64,000 nt of DNA from assembly GCF_002116905.1 (NCBI RefSeq), contig NZ_CP015118.1, positions 1,984,001-2,048,000 of the forward strand. Direction: 5' to 3'. This document shows positions 51,918 to 59,745 of the stretch, one piece after another. The position numbers were made by a program, and so were the translations under genes. Positions within the stretch are counted from its first letter, which is position 1. Every line of letters starts with the position of its first letter. The notes beneath the pieces are model-generated. The model searched no databases. It saw only the letters and a program-made list of their open reading frames with translations, and had not been told where the DNA came from. This DNA is from Piscinibacter gummiphilus (GTDB lineage: Bacteria; Pseudomonadota; Gammaproteobacteria; Burkholderiales; Burkholderiaceae_C).

Positions 51918-52271
51918 CTATTGCGCCTTCAGCGCCGACGCCGCCTGGAACAGCTTGCCGACACGCGCGCCGCTGCGGCAGAACGCGAGGATGGGGCGGG
52001 GCAGTGTGTCGAGGAGCTCGGCGAACTTCGCGATCTCCTCCGGCGACTGGTAGCCGCCCGCCACCGGCAGGAAGGCGTACTGCAGGCCGGCGGCCTGCGC
52101 GGCCTCGGCGATGGACGCGCTGGTGGGCTGGTCGGGGCCGTGCTCGAAGTCGGGCCGGTTGTTGATGACACTCTTGAAGCCGTTGGCAGCGGCCCAGGCC
52201 ATGGCGGCCGGGTCGAGCTGGCCTGCGGCGCACACGGTCTCGCTCAGGCGCTGGACGTTGGGGGTGGTCAT
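51918..52271 (-). CDS. DUF442/TIGR01244 family phosphatase- or sulfurtransferase-like protein
   Basis: 117 residues, one small domain of the beta-lactamase-hydrolase-like (Blh) type. The active-site loop ILAFCRSGARVGKLFQ has the C-x-S-G-x-R core of dual-specificity phosphatase folds. The N-terminal part VQRLSETVCAAGQLDPAAMA and SVINNRPDFEHGPDQP is conserved in the family. It is called sulfurtransferase-like in some databases, but the enzymatic role here is unknown. Followed by yqeY 34 bases away on the same strand. Confidence 0.8.
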   Translation of the reverse strand: MTTPNVQRLSETVCAAGQLDPAAMAWAAANGFKSVINNRPDFEHGPDQPTSASIAEAAQAAGLQYAFLPVAGGYQSPEEIAKFAELLDTLPRPILAFCRSGARVGKLFQAASALKAQ

Positions 52272-52304
52272 GGGCGGTCTCCTGATGCGCGGGGTGTCGT
52301 GGGA

Positions 52305-52757
52305 TCAGCGGGGGGCGAGCGCGGCCTTCACGGCGGCGGACACCTGGCCCATGTCGGCCTTGCCGGCGAGCTGCGCCTTCACGGCGCCCATCACCTTGCC
52401 CATGTCGCCGGGGCCCGAAGCGCCCAGGTCGGCGACGATCTTGCCCACGGCCGCGGCCACTTCCTCGGCGCTCATGCGCTGGGGCAGGTAGGCCTCGAGC
52501 ACGGCGAGTTCGGCGGTTTCCTTGTCGACCAGGTCCTGGCGGCCGCCGGTGGTGAACTGGGCGATGGAGTCCTTGCGCTGCTTGACGAGCTTGTCGACGA
52601 TGGCGATCACGGCCACGTCGTCGAGTTCGACACGTTCGTCGACTTCCTTCTGCTTCAGCGCCGCGAGCAGGCCGCGGATGGTCAGCAGGCGCGCCGAATC
52701 CTTGGCGCGCATGGCGGTCTTCATGTCGTCGTTGATCTTGTCTTTCAGCGTGCTCAT
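52305..52757 (-). CDS. YqeY/GatB-like domain protein
   Basis: 150 residues from ATG 52757 (a further ATG at 52769 is less likely). The YqeY signature runs throughout: LKDKINDDMKTAMRAKDSAR, LVDKETAELAVLEAYLPQRM and GDMGKVMGAVKAQLAGKADM. The domain is shared with the tail of GatB and is thought to bind tRNA. It lies 82 bases after rpsU with the rpsU terminator between. Common neighbours in betaproteobacteria are exactly rpsU and yqeY. Confidence 0.92.
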   Translation of the reverse strand: MSTLKDKINDDMKTAMRAKDSARLLTIRGLLAALKQKEVDERVELDDVAVIAIVDKLVKQRKDSIAQFTTGGRQDLVDKETAELAVLEAYLPQRMSAEEVAAAVGKIVADLGASGPGDMGKVMGAVKAQLAGKADMGQVSAAVKAALAPR

Positions 52758-52798
52758 GGCGGGCTCCATCAGGGAATCACGGGGGTCAGAAACAACAA

Positions 52799-52817
52799 AG
52801 CCCGCACGGAGCGGGCT
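52799..52817 (-). terminator. Rho-independent terminator of rpsU
   Basis: Stem AGCCCGC / GCGGGCT with loop of five bases, followed on the minus strand by TTTGTTGTTT. Located 22 bases after the rpsU stop and before yqeY. Confidence 0.75.
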
Positions 52818-52839
52818 TGGTGCTGCCTGAGCGGAGGGC

Positions 52840-53052
52840 TCAGTACAGGCGCTTCGGCAGCTGCATGCTGCGGATGCGCTTGAAGTGGCGCTTCACCGCG
52901 GCCGCTTTCTTGCGCTTGCGCTCGGCGGTGGGCTTTTCGTAGAACTCGCGGGCGCGGAGGTCAGTCAGCAGGCCCAGCTTTTCAATCGTGCGCTTGAAGC
53001 GGCGCAGGGCCACGTCGAAGGGCTCGTTCTCTTTAACGCGAATCGAAGTCAT
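52840..53052 (-). CDS. rpsU: 30S ribosomal protein S21
   Basis: 70 residues, full length and strongly basic. It has the conserved opening MTSIRVKENEPFDVALRRFK, the central TIEKLGLLTDLRAREFYEKP and a Lys/Arg-rich end. S21 is a late small-subunit protein that helps initiation. A strong promoter with a leader of about 107 bases is upstream and a hairpin terminator follows, so it is probably a single-gene transcript apart from read-through to yqeY. Confidence 0.98.
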   Translation of the reverse strand: MTSIRVKENEPFDVALRRFKRTIEKLGLLTDLRAREFYEKPTAERKRKKAAAVKRHFKRIRSMQLPKRLY

Positions 53053-53165
53053 AGATCCAGATGTTTGTGCGCTCGGTGTTCGCCCGGTTTCTCGAGGTGG
53101 AGGTTCCGGAATCCAGCCTCAGGGCCTGGACGAATCGACACGCGGGTTTGCCAGCAAAGACGGCG

Positions 53166-53194
53166 ATTATAGACACCGTCTTTGGCCGGCGCAA
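53166..53194 (-). promoter_or_regulatory. Sigma-70 type promoter of rpsU
   Basis: On the minus strand TTGCGC (53189-53194) is separated by exactly 17 bases from a perfect TATAAT (53166-53171). This gives an rpsU leader of about 107 bases. The -35 abuts a hairpin at the end of argG. Confidence 0.65.
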
Positions 53195-53220
53195 GGGGGG
53201 AGGTCAGTGACCGCTCCCCT
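53195..53220 (-). terminator. Hairpin just after argG, candidate terminator
   Basis: GGGGAG and CTCCCC arms enclose GTC/GAC and a short loop, beginning a few bases past the argG stop. There is no long U-run after it. It directly abuts the rpsU -35 box, so argG termination and rpsU initiation are back to back. Confidence 0.35.
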
Positions 53221-53225
53221 TCGGG

Positions 53226-54557
53226 TTACTTCTCGCCGCCGAGGCGGGGCATGTCGGTGCCCGTGCCCGGGGACAGCAGGCCCACCTTGGCGAAGATTTC
53301 CAGCTTTTCGCGGGTGTCGGTGATGTCGAGGTTGCGCATGGTCAGCTGGCCGATGCGGTCGGCCGGCGAGAACGTGGACTCGCCCTTTTCCATCGTCAGG
53401 CGCTCGGGCTTGTACGTGAGGTTCGACGAGACGGTGTTCAGGATCGAGTAGTCGTTGCCGCGGCGCAGTTCGATGGTCACCTCGCCGGTGATGGCACGGG
53501 CCACCCAGCGCTGGGCGGTCTCGCGCAGCATGATGGCCTGCGGGTCGAACCAGCGGCCCTGGTACAGCAGGCGGCCGAGGCGGCGGCCGTTGTCGCGGTA
53601 CTGTTCGATGGTGTCCTCGTTGTGGATGCCGGTCACGAGGCGCTCGTAGGCGATGAACAGCAGCGCGAGGCCCGGGGCCTCGTAGATGCCGCGGCTCTTG
53701 GCCTCGATGATGCGGTTCTCGATCTGGTCGCTCATGCCGAGGCCGTGGCGGCCGCCGATGCGGTTGGCTTCCAGCAGCAGTTCGACCGGGTTCGCGAAGG
53801 TCTGGCCGTTCAGGGCGACCGGCTGGCCTTCCTCGAAGCGCACGGTGACCGTCTCGCGCTTGACCTCGACGTCGTCGCGCCAGAAGGCCACGCCCATGAT
53901 GGGCTGCACGATCTGGATGCCGCTGTTCAGGTGCTCCAGGTCCTTCGCCTCGTGGGTGGCGCCCAGCAGGTTCGAGTCGGTGGAGTAGGCCTTCTCGGCC
54001 GACATCTTGTAGCCGAAGCCGGCCTTGGTCATGAACGCCGACATCTCGGCGCGGCCGCCCAGTTCGTCGATGAACAGCTGGTCGAGCCACGGCTTGTAGA
54101 TCTTCAGGCCCGGGTTGGCGAGCAGGCCGTAGCGGTAGAACCGCTCGATGTCGTTGCCCTTGAAGGTGCTGCCGTCGCCCCAGATGTTGACGTCGTCTTC
54201 CTTCATGGCGGCGACGAGCATGGTGCCGGTGACGGCGCGGCCGATGGGCGTGGTGTTGAAGTACGTGACGCCGGCGGTGGAGATGTGGAAGGCGCCGGCC
54301 TGCAGCGCGGCGATGCCTTCGGCGACCAGCTGGGCGCGGCAGTCGATCAGGCGGGCCTTCTCGGCGCCGTACTGCAGCGCTTTGCGGGGAATCTCGTCGT
54401 AGTCGGGTTCGTCGGGCTGGCCGAGGTTGGCCGTGTAGGCGTAGGGGACGGCGCCCTTGTTGCGCATCCAGTGGAGCGCCGCGCTGGTGTCGAGACCGCC
54501 GGAGAACGCGATGCCGACCTTCTGGCCGGTGGGCAGTTGCTGAAGAATGGTTGCCAT
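53226..54557 (-). CDS. argG: Argininosuccinate synthase
   Basis: 443 residues from the ATG giving MATILQQLPTGQKVGIAFSG, the type of ArgG with an N-terminal ATP-pyrophosphatase P-loop (FSGGLDTSAAL, SGGxD). Further parts AEGIAALQAGAFHISTAGVT, IWGDGSTFKGNDIERF and YEAPGLALLFIAYERL are conserved. It joins citrulline and aspartate in arginine synthesis. It is the longer argG form seen in gamma- and betaproteobacteria. A 15-bp palindrome lies upstream. Confidence 0.97.
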   Translation of the reverse strand: MATILQQLPTGQKVGIAFSGGLDTSAALHWMRNKGAVPYAYTANLGQPDEPDYDEIPRKALQYGAEKARLIDCRAQLVAEGIAALQAGAFHISTAGVTYFNTTPIGRAVTGTMLVAAMKEDDVNIWGDGSTFKGNDIERFYRYGLLANPGLKIYKPWLDQLFIDELGGRAEMSAFMTKAGFGYKMSAEKAYSTDSNLLGATHEAKDLEHLNSGIQIVQPIMGVAFWRDDVEVKRETVTVRFEEGQPVALNGQTFANPVELLLEANRIGGRHGLGMSDQIENRIIEAKSRGIYEAPGLALLFIAYERLVTGIHNEDTIEQYRDNGRRLGRLLYQGRWFDPQAIMLRETAQRWVARAITGEVTIELRRGNDYSILNTVSSNLTYKPERLTMEKGESTFSPADRIGQLTMRNLDITDTREKLEIFAKVGLLSPGTGTDMPRLGGEK

Positions 54558-54612
54558 GGTGTGAATTGCCGCTGGGGCCCGAAACCGTGAAACGACGGCG
54601 CTGGTGCGCCAA

Positions 54613-54627
54613 CCCGACATTGTCGGG
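54613..54627. promoter_or_regulatory. 15-bp palindrome before argG
   Basis: CCCGACATTGTCGGG, 55 bases upstream of the argG ATG. It could be an operator, or the end of the upstream flavoprotein transcript. An AATTTT tract follows on the plus strand, the wrong side for terminating the minus-strand transcript. Confidence 0.25.
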
Positions 54628-54640
54628 CAATTTTGGGGTG

Positions 54641-55834
54641 TTAAGCCGAATTCCCGCCGATCGCCCGGCCGCAGGCCGCGGCACTGGCCCAGGCCCACTG
54701 GAAGTTGTACCCGCCGAGCCAGCCGGTCACGTCCACCACCTCGCCGATGAAGTACAGCCCCGGCACGGCGCGGCTTTCCATCGTCTGCGACGACAGGCCT
54801 TTCGTGTCGACACCCCCGGCCATCACCTCGGCCTTGCGGTAGCCCTCGGTGCCGTTCGGCACGAGCGACCAGGCCTGCAGGCTCGCGGCGAGGTCCTGCA
54901 GGTCCTTGTCACGGGTGTCGGCGATGGGGCGTTCGGCGAGCGGCCGGCCGGCGAGCCAGGCCTCGGCGAGGCGCGCGGGCAGGTGCTGGGGCAGTTCGTT
55001 GGCGACCTTGCGGCGCGACGTGCCCTTGGCGGCCTTCAGCACGTCCGCGAGGTCGACACCCGGTGCGAGGTCGATCGTGATGGGCGTGCCGCCGCGCCAG
55101 AAGCTCGAGATCTGCAGCACGGCCGGGCCGCTCAGGCCGCGGTGCGTGAAGAGCAGGTCCTCCAGGAACTCGCCGTCGCCGCTGGTGATGTTCACGGGCA
55201 GCGAGAGGCCGGCCAGCGGCACGAAGGGTGCCCAGTCGGCCGCGTCGAACGTGAGCGGCACGAGGGCGGGGCGGGTGTCGGTGGTGCGCAGGCCGAACTC
55301 GCGGGCGAGGCGCAGGCCGAAGTCGGTGGCGCCGATCTTCGGGACGGGCAGGCCGCCGGTGGCGACGACGACCCGCCTCGAACGCACCGGGCCGCGGTCG
55401 GTGTCGACCTCGAAGCCGTCGCCGCTCTGGCGCACGCCCGCGACGGCACACGGCTGCCAGCGGGTCACGTTGCCCTGTTCGCACTCGCGCAACAGCATCG
55501 CGATGATGTCCTCGGCGGACTCGTCGCAGAAGAGCTGTCCCTTGTGCTTCTCGTGCCATGCGATGCGGTGGCGCTGCACGAGTGCGATGAAGTCCTGCGG
55601 CGTGTAGCGCGCGAGCGCCGAGCGGCAGAAATGCGGGTTGTCGGACAGGAAGTTGGCCGGCCCCGCGTCGCGGTTCGTGAAGTTGCAGCGGCCGCCACCC
55701 GAGATGCGGATCTTCTCGCCCACCTTCGGCGAATGGTCGATGAGCAGCACGCGCGCACCGAGCTGGCCGGCGATGCCGGCGCAGAAGAGGCCGGCGGCGC
55801 CGGCGCCGATGACGACGGCGTCGTAGGGCGACAT
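54641..55834 (-). CDS. HI0933/YhiN-family NAD(P)/FAD-dependent oxidoreductase
   Basis: 397 residues. The N-terminal dinucleotide-binding loop is VVIGAGAAGLFCAGIAGQLG, then GEKIRISGGGRCNFTNRD, the hallmark of the HI0933 family. The middle contains VVVATGGLPVPKIGATDFGL, and the C-terminus ends with the FAD loop LYFIGEVVDVTGWLGGYNFQ, WAWASA. The reaction is unknown for this family. A GATAAT sequence on the minus strand near 55868 could be its -10. Independent of argG. Confidence 0.92.
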   Translation of the reverse strand: MSPYDAVVIGAGAAGLFCAGIAGQLGARVLLIDHSPKVGEKIRISGGGRCNFTNRDAGPANFLSDNPHFCRSALARYTPQDFIALVQRHRIAWHEKHKGQLFCDESAEDIIAMLLRECEQGNVTRWQPCAVAGVRQSGDGFEVDTDRGPVRSRRVVVATGGLPVPKIGATDFGLRLAREFGLRTTDTRPALVPLTFDAADWAPFVPLAGLSLPVNITSGDGEFLEDLLFTHRGLSGPAVLQISSFWRGGTPITIDLAPGVDLADVLKAAKGTSRRKVANELPQHLPARLAEAWLAGRPLAERPIADTRDKDLQDLAASLQAWSLVPNGTEGYRKAEVMAGGVDTKGLSSQTMESRAVPGLYFIGEVVDVTGWLGGYNFQWAWASAAACGRAIGGNSA

Positions 55835-55889
55835 GGATCTCGCGTCCCTTGGTTGAACAAAGGGGGCGATTATCGGGGCAGGTGGGGCG

Positions 55890-56837
55890 TCAGGCGGCGA
55901 GGCCCGCGTGCCGGCGCATCGCGGCGAGTGCCTGCTGCAGACACGCCACCTGCTGCACGATGGGCGCGGGCGCCGGCTTCTCGCCGCTCAGCACCGACTG
56001 GATGTAGAGCGCGGTGGTGGGGGCGTCGCACGTGCGCGGCAGCACCGGCAGCTCGCGCAGCACGCCGTCCTGCAGGCCCAGCGACAGATCGGCGCGCGGC
56101 TCGCCGCCGATGAACACGTCGAGCTTCGGCAGGCGGCGCGGGTCCGCCACGGGTTCACCTTCGGTGCCGCGCATCAGCACCGCGTTGGCGCCGATGTGCT
56201 GCAGGAAGGCCGTGTGCATCTGCAGGTACTCGGGGTGCGTGAAGTTGACGATGCGCACCGCGGAGGCGGCCGGGAACGGGTCGAGCAGCTTCGCGATGGT
56301 GTGGCCCGAGTTGCGCAGGCCGATGGTCCAGCGTGCGTCGAGCAGGCGCGCGAGCGGCGGGCACAGGCGGTCCGTGCGCATGTAGACCGGCTCGCGGCGC
56401 GCCCAGGCCTGGGCCGCGTCGTCGGCGGTCATCGACTCCGGCAGCCCGAGGTCGTGGAAGATGGAGGCGGTGGTGACGCGCGTGGGGTCTTCGGGCATGC
56501 CGTGCACCAGCACCGGCACCCCTTCCTGCGCGAGCAGCAGGGCCAGCAGCGGCGTGAGGTTGGGCAGCTTGCGTGCGCCGTTGTACGACGGCAGCACCAC
56601 GGCGGGGCCGGGTGCGTGCAGCGCGATGCAGCGTTCGGTGGCGGCCCTCAGGAACCCCGACAGCTCGGCGGTGGATTCACCCTTGATGCGCATCGCCACC
56701 GCGAACGCGCCGATCTCGAGGTCGGTCACCCGGCCATCGAGCACCTGGCTCATGAGGTCGTGGGCTTGGTCTTCCTGGAGCGGCCGCGCGCCATCCTTGC
56801 CGCGGCCGATCTCCTTGATGTATGCGCTGATGCTCAT
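55890..56837 (-). CDS. ybiB: DNA-binding protein YbiB (anthranilate phosphoribosyltransferase-like)
   Basis: 315 residues from the ATG giving MSISAYIKEIGRGKDGARPL. It shares the two-domain fold of TrpD (LQEDQAHDLMSQVLDGRVTD, AVVLPSYNGARKLPNLTPLL in place of the glycine-rich phosphoribosyl loop, GLRNSGHTIAKLLDPFP). YbiB binds nucleic acid and is regulated by the SOS response in E. coli rather than making tryptophan. It is often next to nasA in Burkholderiales, as here (87 bases from its stop). Confidence 0.88.
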   Translation of the reverse strand: MSISAYIKEIGRGKDGARPLQEDQAHDLMSQVLDGRVTDLEIGAFAVAMRIKGESTAELSGFLRAATERCIALHAPGPAVVLPSYNGARKLPNLTPLLALLLAQEGVPVLVHGMPEDPTRVTTASIFHDLGLPESMTADDAAQAWARREPVYMRTDRLCPPLARLLDARWTIGLRNSGHTIAKLLDPFPAASAVRIVNFTHPEYLQMHTAFLQHIGANAVLMRGTEGEPVADPRRLPKLDVFIGGEPRADLSLGLQDGVLRELPVLPRTCDAPTTALYIQSVLSGEKPAPAPIVQQVACLQQALAAMRRHAGLAA

Positions 56838-56924
56838 TGTTCTGTCCCTGCGGGCGTGGATCAGCAAGAGCCGGGCCAGAGGGCCGCGGCTGTGGAGCCG
56901 ATCATTCTAGGCAGGGACGAGACG

Positions 56925-59690
56925 TCAAGCGACCTTCAGTTGCATCATGACGATGCGCTTCACCTCGGGGATGCACGACCCGCAGTTGGTGCCGCACTTC
57001 AGCGTGGCCTGCAGGTGCGCGAACTGCTGGTCGGCCGGGCCGGGGCACGACTGCAGGCCGGCCAGGATGTCGGGCTCCGTGACGTTGAAGCAGGTGCAGA
57101 CCTGGCGGCCCCGGGCCTTCACGGCCACCGGTGCCTTCGCGCCGGGCAGCAGCAGCAGGCGGCCGTAGGCCTGGGCCGGCAGCTGGTCCTGCAGCAGCGG
57201 CTTGACCCACACCTCGGCGCTGATGTCGCCGCCGAGCACGAACCCTTCCAGCTGCGTCTGGTCGTTGACCTCGGCGAGGCGCATGGTGCGGCGCTGGCCG
57301 CGGCGCTTGTCGACGTAGTGCAGCACGTCGCGCCCGCCCAGCCCGAGGATGGATTCGATCTGCTGCATCAGCTCGTCGGGCGGCGCCTCGTACGCGGCGG
57401 CGCGGAACAGCACGCCGCTGCGTTCGCGGCCGAACGGCACGCAACTGGAGAACGCGAAGGCGCCCATCAGCGGCTTCAACTTCTCCCGCGCCGCGGTGGC
57501 CTGCTCCTCGGGCAGCCAGGCCATGCCCAGCACGCGCCACGGCAGTTCGGCCTTCAGCACCTTCACGGCCGCGTGCTTCAGCTCGGGCTGCTTCGACGTG
57601 GGGCAGTAGGCCGGCGTGGTCACGGCATTGACGCCCTGGACCTTCACGCCGTTGGACGTGCTGCCGGAGAGGAACTCCTCGCCCCAGTGCATCGCGATGA
57701 AGGCCTGCGACAGCGCGACCGACTCGCTGGCCGCCACCGGCACGATCAGCGTGCCGCGCCGCGAGGTGACGTGCACCAGGTCGCCGGCGGCCAGCTGCAG
57801 CCGGGACAGGTCGGCGGGGTTCATCTCGATGGACGGTTCGGGCACGTGGCCGAACAGGCGGCCGATGGTGCCGGTGCGGCTCATGCCGTGCCACTGGTCG
57901 CGCAGGCGGCCCGTGTTCAGCGAGAACGGGAAGCGGTTGTCGCGCGGCTCGGCCACCGGCTCGTACGGGGCGTCGTGGAACTTCGCCCGGCCGTCGGCCG
58001 TGGGGAAGACGCCGTCCTCGTACAGGCGCGCACGGCCGGTGGTGGCGCCTTCCGGGAAGGGCCACTGCTCGGGAGTGGCGTCGATGCGGGCGTACGTGAG
58101 TCCCGTGATGTCGAGGTCGCGGCCGCGGGTGCTTTCGCGGTGTTCGTTCCAGACCTGCTCGGGCGTGTCGTACGGGAACAGCGTGGGCTGGCCCGGGCGC
58201 AGGCGCGACTCGAGCCGGCGCGCGAAGTCGCACACCGTGGCCCAGTCGTGGCGCGCCGCGCCGGGCGACGAGACGGCCGGACGCACGCGCGAGATGCGGC
58301 GTTCGCTGTTGGTCACCGTGCCGTCCTTCTCGCCCCAGGTGGTGGCGGGCAGCAGCAGGTCGGCGTAGTCGCAGGTGATGGTGGTGCCGAAGGCCTCCTG
58401 CACGATCACGAACTCCGCGCGCTGGAGCGCGCGGCGCACGAGGTTCTGGTCGGGCATCGACTGCGCGGGGTTCGTGCAGCTGATCCACAGCACCTTGACC
58501 TCGCCGTCGGCCACGGCCTGGAACAGGTCGACCGCGGTCTTGCCCGGCGTGGCGGGCACGCTGTCGACTCCCCACAGCCGGGCCACCTCGGCGCGGTGCT
58601 CGGGGTTGGCGAGGTCGCGGTGGGCGCTCAGCAGGTTGGCCATGCCACCCACCTCGCGGCCGCCCATCGCGTTGGGCTGGCCCGTGAGCGAGAACGGGCC
58701 GGCGCCCGGCTTGCCGATCTGGCCGGTGGCCAGGTGCAGGTTGATCAGCGCGGCGTTCTTCGCGGTGCCGCGGCTGCTCTGGTTCAGGCCCTGGCAGTAC
58801 AGCGAGAGCGTGCGGCTGCCGGGGGCGCCGAACCAGCGGGCCGCCTGGATCAGGTCGGCCTCGGCGATGCCGCACAGGCGCGCGGCCTCGGCGGGCGGGT
58901 ACGCGCGCACGCGTTCGCGCAGCGCGTCGAAGCCGTTCGTGTGGGCGGCGACGTAGGCCTCGTCGACGAGGCCTTCGGCCAGCATCACGTGCAGCATGCC
59001 GTGGTACAGCGCCACGTCGGTGCCGGGCAGGATGGGCAGGTGCAGGTCGGCGGCGCCGGCCGTGTCGGTGCGGCGCGGGTCGGCGACGATGATCTTCATC
59101 GCCGGGTTCGCGGCGCGTGCGTCCTCGATGCGGCGGTACAGGATCGGGTGCGCCCACGCGGTGTTCGACCCGGTGATGAACAGCGTGGTGGTGTCCTTCA
59201 GGTCGTCGTAACAGGCGGGCGGTGCGTCGGCGCCCAGCGTGGCCTTGTAGCCGGCCACGGCGCTGCTCATGCACAGGCGCGAGTTGGTGTCGACGTTGTT
59301 CGTGCCGATCAGGCCCTTCGCGAGCTTGTTGAAGACGTAGTAGTCCTCGGTCAGCAGCTGGCCCGAGATGTAGAAGCCCACGGCGTCGGGGCCGTGGTCG
59401 CGCACCACGCGGGCGAAGTGTCCCGCGGCGAGTTCGAGCGCGGTGTCCCAGGACACGGGCCGCGGCGCGGCGCCGCGGCTCGGCCGGTGCGACGGATGCA
59501 GCAGGCGCGACTGCAGCGAGATGGCCGCCGTGGCGGTGTGGTGCAGCGTGCTGCCCTTCGTGCACAGGCGGCCGAAGTTGGCGGGGTGGTCCGGATCACC
59601 GCGCACGCCCGTGATGCGGGCGCCCTGCGATTCGATGATCACGCCACAACCGACGCCGCAGTAAGGGCAGGTGGAGCGGGTTTCAGCCAT
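56925..59690 (-). CDS. nasA: Assimilatory nitrate reductase catalytic subunit (NasA)
   Basis: 921 residues. The N-terminal [4Fe-4S] cluster ligands are Cys8, Cys11 and Cys15 (CPYCGVGC) and Cys43 (GRLCTKGS). The molybdopterin-bis-MGD oxidoreductase fold continues through the protein, with the usual SNTAWAHPILYRRIEDARAA segment. The C-terminus carries a BFD-like [2Fe-2S] domain (VCTCFNVTEPDILAGLQS, KCGTNCGSCIPEVKRI). It reduces nitrate to nitrite in the cytoplasm. Electron donor is probably the adjacent flavoprotein. Lacks a Tat signal, so it is the assimilatory rather than the periplasmic enzyme. Confidence 0.95.
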   Translation of the reverse strand: MAETRSTCPYCGVGCGVIIESQGARITGVRGDPDHPANFGRLCTKGSTLHHTATAAISLQSRLLHPSHRPSRGAAPRPVSWDTALELAAGHFARVVRDHGPDAVGFYISGQLLTEDYYVFNKLAKGLIGTNNVDTNSRLCMSSAVAGYKATLGADAPPACYDDLKDTTTLFITGSNTAWAHPILYRRIEDARAANPAMKIIVADPRRTDTAGAADLHLPILPGTDVALYHGMLHVMLAEGLVDEAYVAAHTNGFDALRERVRAYPPAEAARLCGIAEADLIQAARWFGAPGSRTLSLYCQGLNQSSRGTAKNAALINLHLATGQIGKPGAGPFSLTGQPNAMGGREVGGMANLLSAHRDLANPEHRAEVARLWGVDSVPATPGKTAVDLFQAVADGEVKVLWISCTNPAQSMPDQNLVRRALQRAEFVIVQEAFGTTITCDYADLLLPATTWGEKDGTVTNSERRISRVRPAVSSPGAARHDWATVCDFARRLESRLRPGQPTLFPYDTPEQVWNEHRESTRGRDLDITGLTYARIDATPEQWPFPEGATTGRARLYEDGVFPTADGRAKFHDAPYEPVAEPRDNRFPFSLNTGRLRDQWHGMSRTGTIGRLFGHVPEPSIEMNPADLSRLQLAAGDLVHVTSRRGTLIVPVAASESVALSQAFIAMHWGEEFLSGSTSNGVKVQGVNAVTTPAYCPTSKQPELKHAAVKVLKAELPWRVLGMAWLPEEQATAAREKLKPLMGAFAFSSCVPFGRERSGVLFRAAAYEAPPDELMQQIESILGLGGRDVLHYVDKRRGQRRTMRLAEVNDQTQLEGFVLGGDISAEVWVKPLLQDQLPAQAYGRLLLLPGAKAPVAVKARGRQVCTCFNVTEPDILAGLQSCPGPADQQFAHLQATLKCGTNCGSCIPEVKRIVMMQLKVA

Positions 59691-59745
59691 GGGGTCGGAA
59701 AAAGTGTCTCGTGAACGGGGCGGCCCATGGACCGCCGTGGGGCGG

